From: CAXGUU01 sp964012875
GTDB taxonomy: Bacteria > Pseudomonadota > Gammaproteobacteria > Ga0077536
Length of the DNA: 6,271 bases
Assembly (NCBI GenBank): GCA_964012875.1
Contig: CAXGUU010000199.1
Location: forward strand, 1 to 6,271
Direction of reading: 5' to 3'
Positions 6,271 to 6,271 of this stretch are shown here, piece by piece (position 1 is the first letter of the stretch; each line of letters starts with the position of its first letter). The notes below the pieces were generated by a model, which made no database searches, was not told the origin of the DNA, and worked only from the letters and a program-made list of their open reading frames with translations. The position numbers were made by a program, and so were the translations under genes.

Positions 6271-6271
6271 C

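Noticed and set aside
1..6271. Mobile element, CRISPR array, toxin-antitoxin or phage-defence system
   Set aside because: No terminal inverted repeats, transposase or integrase motifs, regularly spaced repeats or defence-type domains were seen. The only direct repeat found has two copies.

Overview
The window looks like a chromosomal stretch from a moderately GC-rich bacterium, probably a proteobacterium. The signs are Shine-Dalgarno-led starts, a secreted c-type heme protein, a class III cyclase/TPR relic of a kind common in proteobacteria, and a GFA-fold protein. The exact lineage cannot be told from the sequence. No rRNA, tRNA, CRISPR array, transposase or integrase was seen.

Layout from left to right: (1) 3-242 (+), the C-terminal end of a carboxymuconolactone decarboxylase (AhpD-like) protein cut by the window edge. 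(2) 276-1310 (-), a complete acetamidase/formamidase-family amidohydrolase with its own promoter-like sequence and a strong ribosome binding site. (3) 1311-1990, a gene-poor stretch of about 680 bases holding a short, doubly frameshifted remnant of an EAL (cyclic-di-GMP phosphodiesterase) domain at 1541-1690. (4) 1991-4018 (+), a 675-residue exported protein joining a carboxypeptidase-regulatory-like domain, one CXXCH heme site and a Vgb (streptogramin lyase)-like beta-propeller. (5) 4098-4559 (-), a GFA-domain zinc protein. (6) about 4675-4790, an intergenic region with a strong hairpin, a 12-base direct repeat and a C-rich-loop hairpin on the minus strand, which may be a small RNA or a long leader of the GFA gene. 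(7) 4866-5697 (-), a broken TPR gene that keeps the first 19 codons of a class III cyclase fused in frame to TPR repeats, with a one-base frameshift. (8) 5725 to the right edge (-), the C-terminal part of an N,N-dimethylformamidase large-subunit-like protein.

A possible common theme is amide and one-carbon chemistry: a dimethylformamidase-like enzyme, an acetamidase/formamidase and a GFA-fold protein (a family named for formaldehyde activation) lie within 6.3 kb. They are not one clean operon, since the genes are separated by an oppositely oriented gene and by pseudogene debris, so a shared pathway is inference. Two decayed signalling genes (an EAL domain and a cyclase/TPR protein) suggest gene erosion here. 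The most unusual items are the exported heme-propeller fusion, the cyclase relic with its catalytic core removed, and the candidate C-rich RNA.
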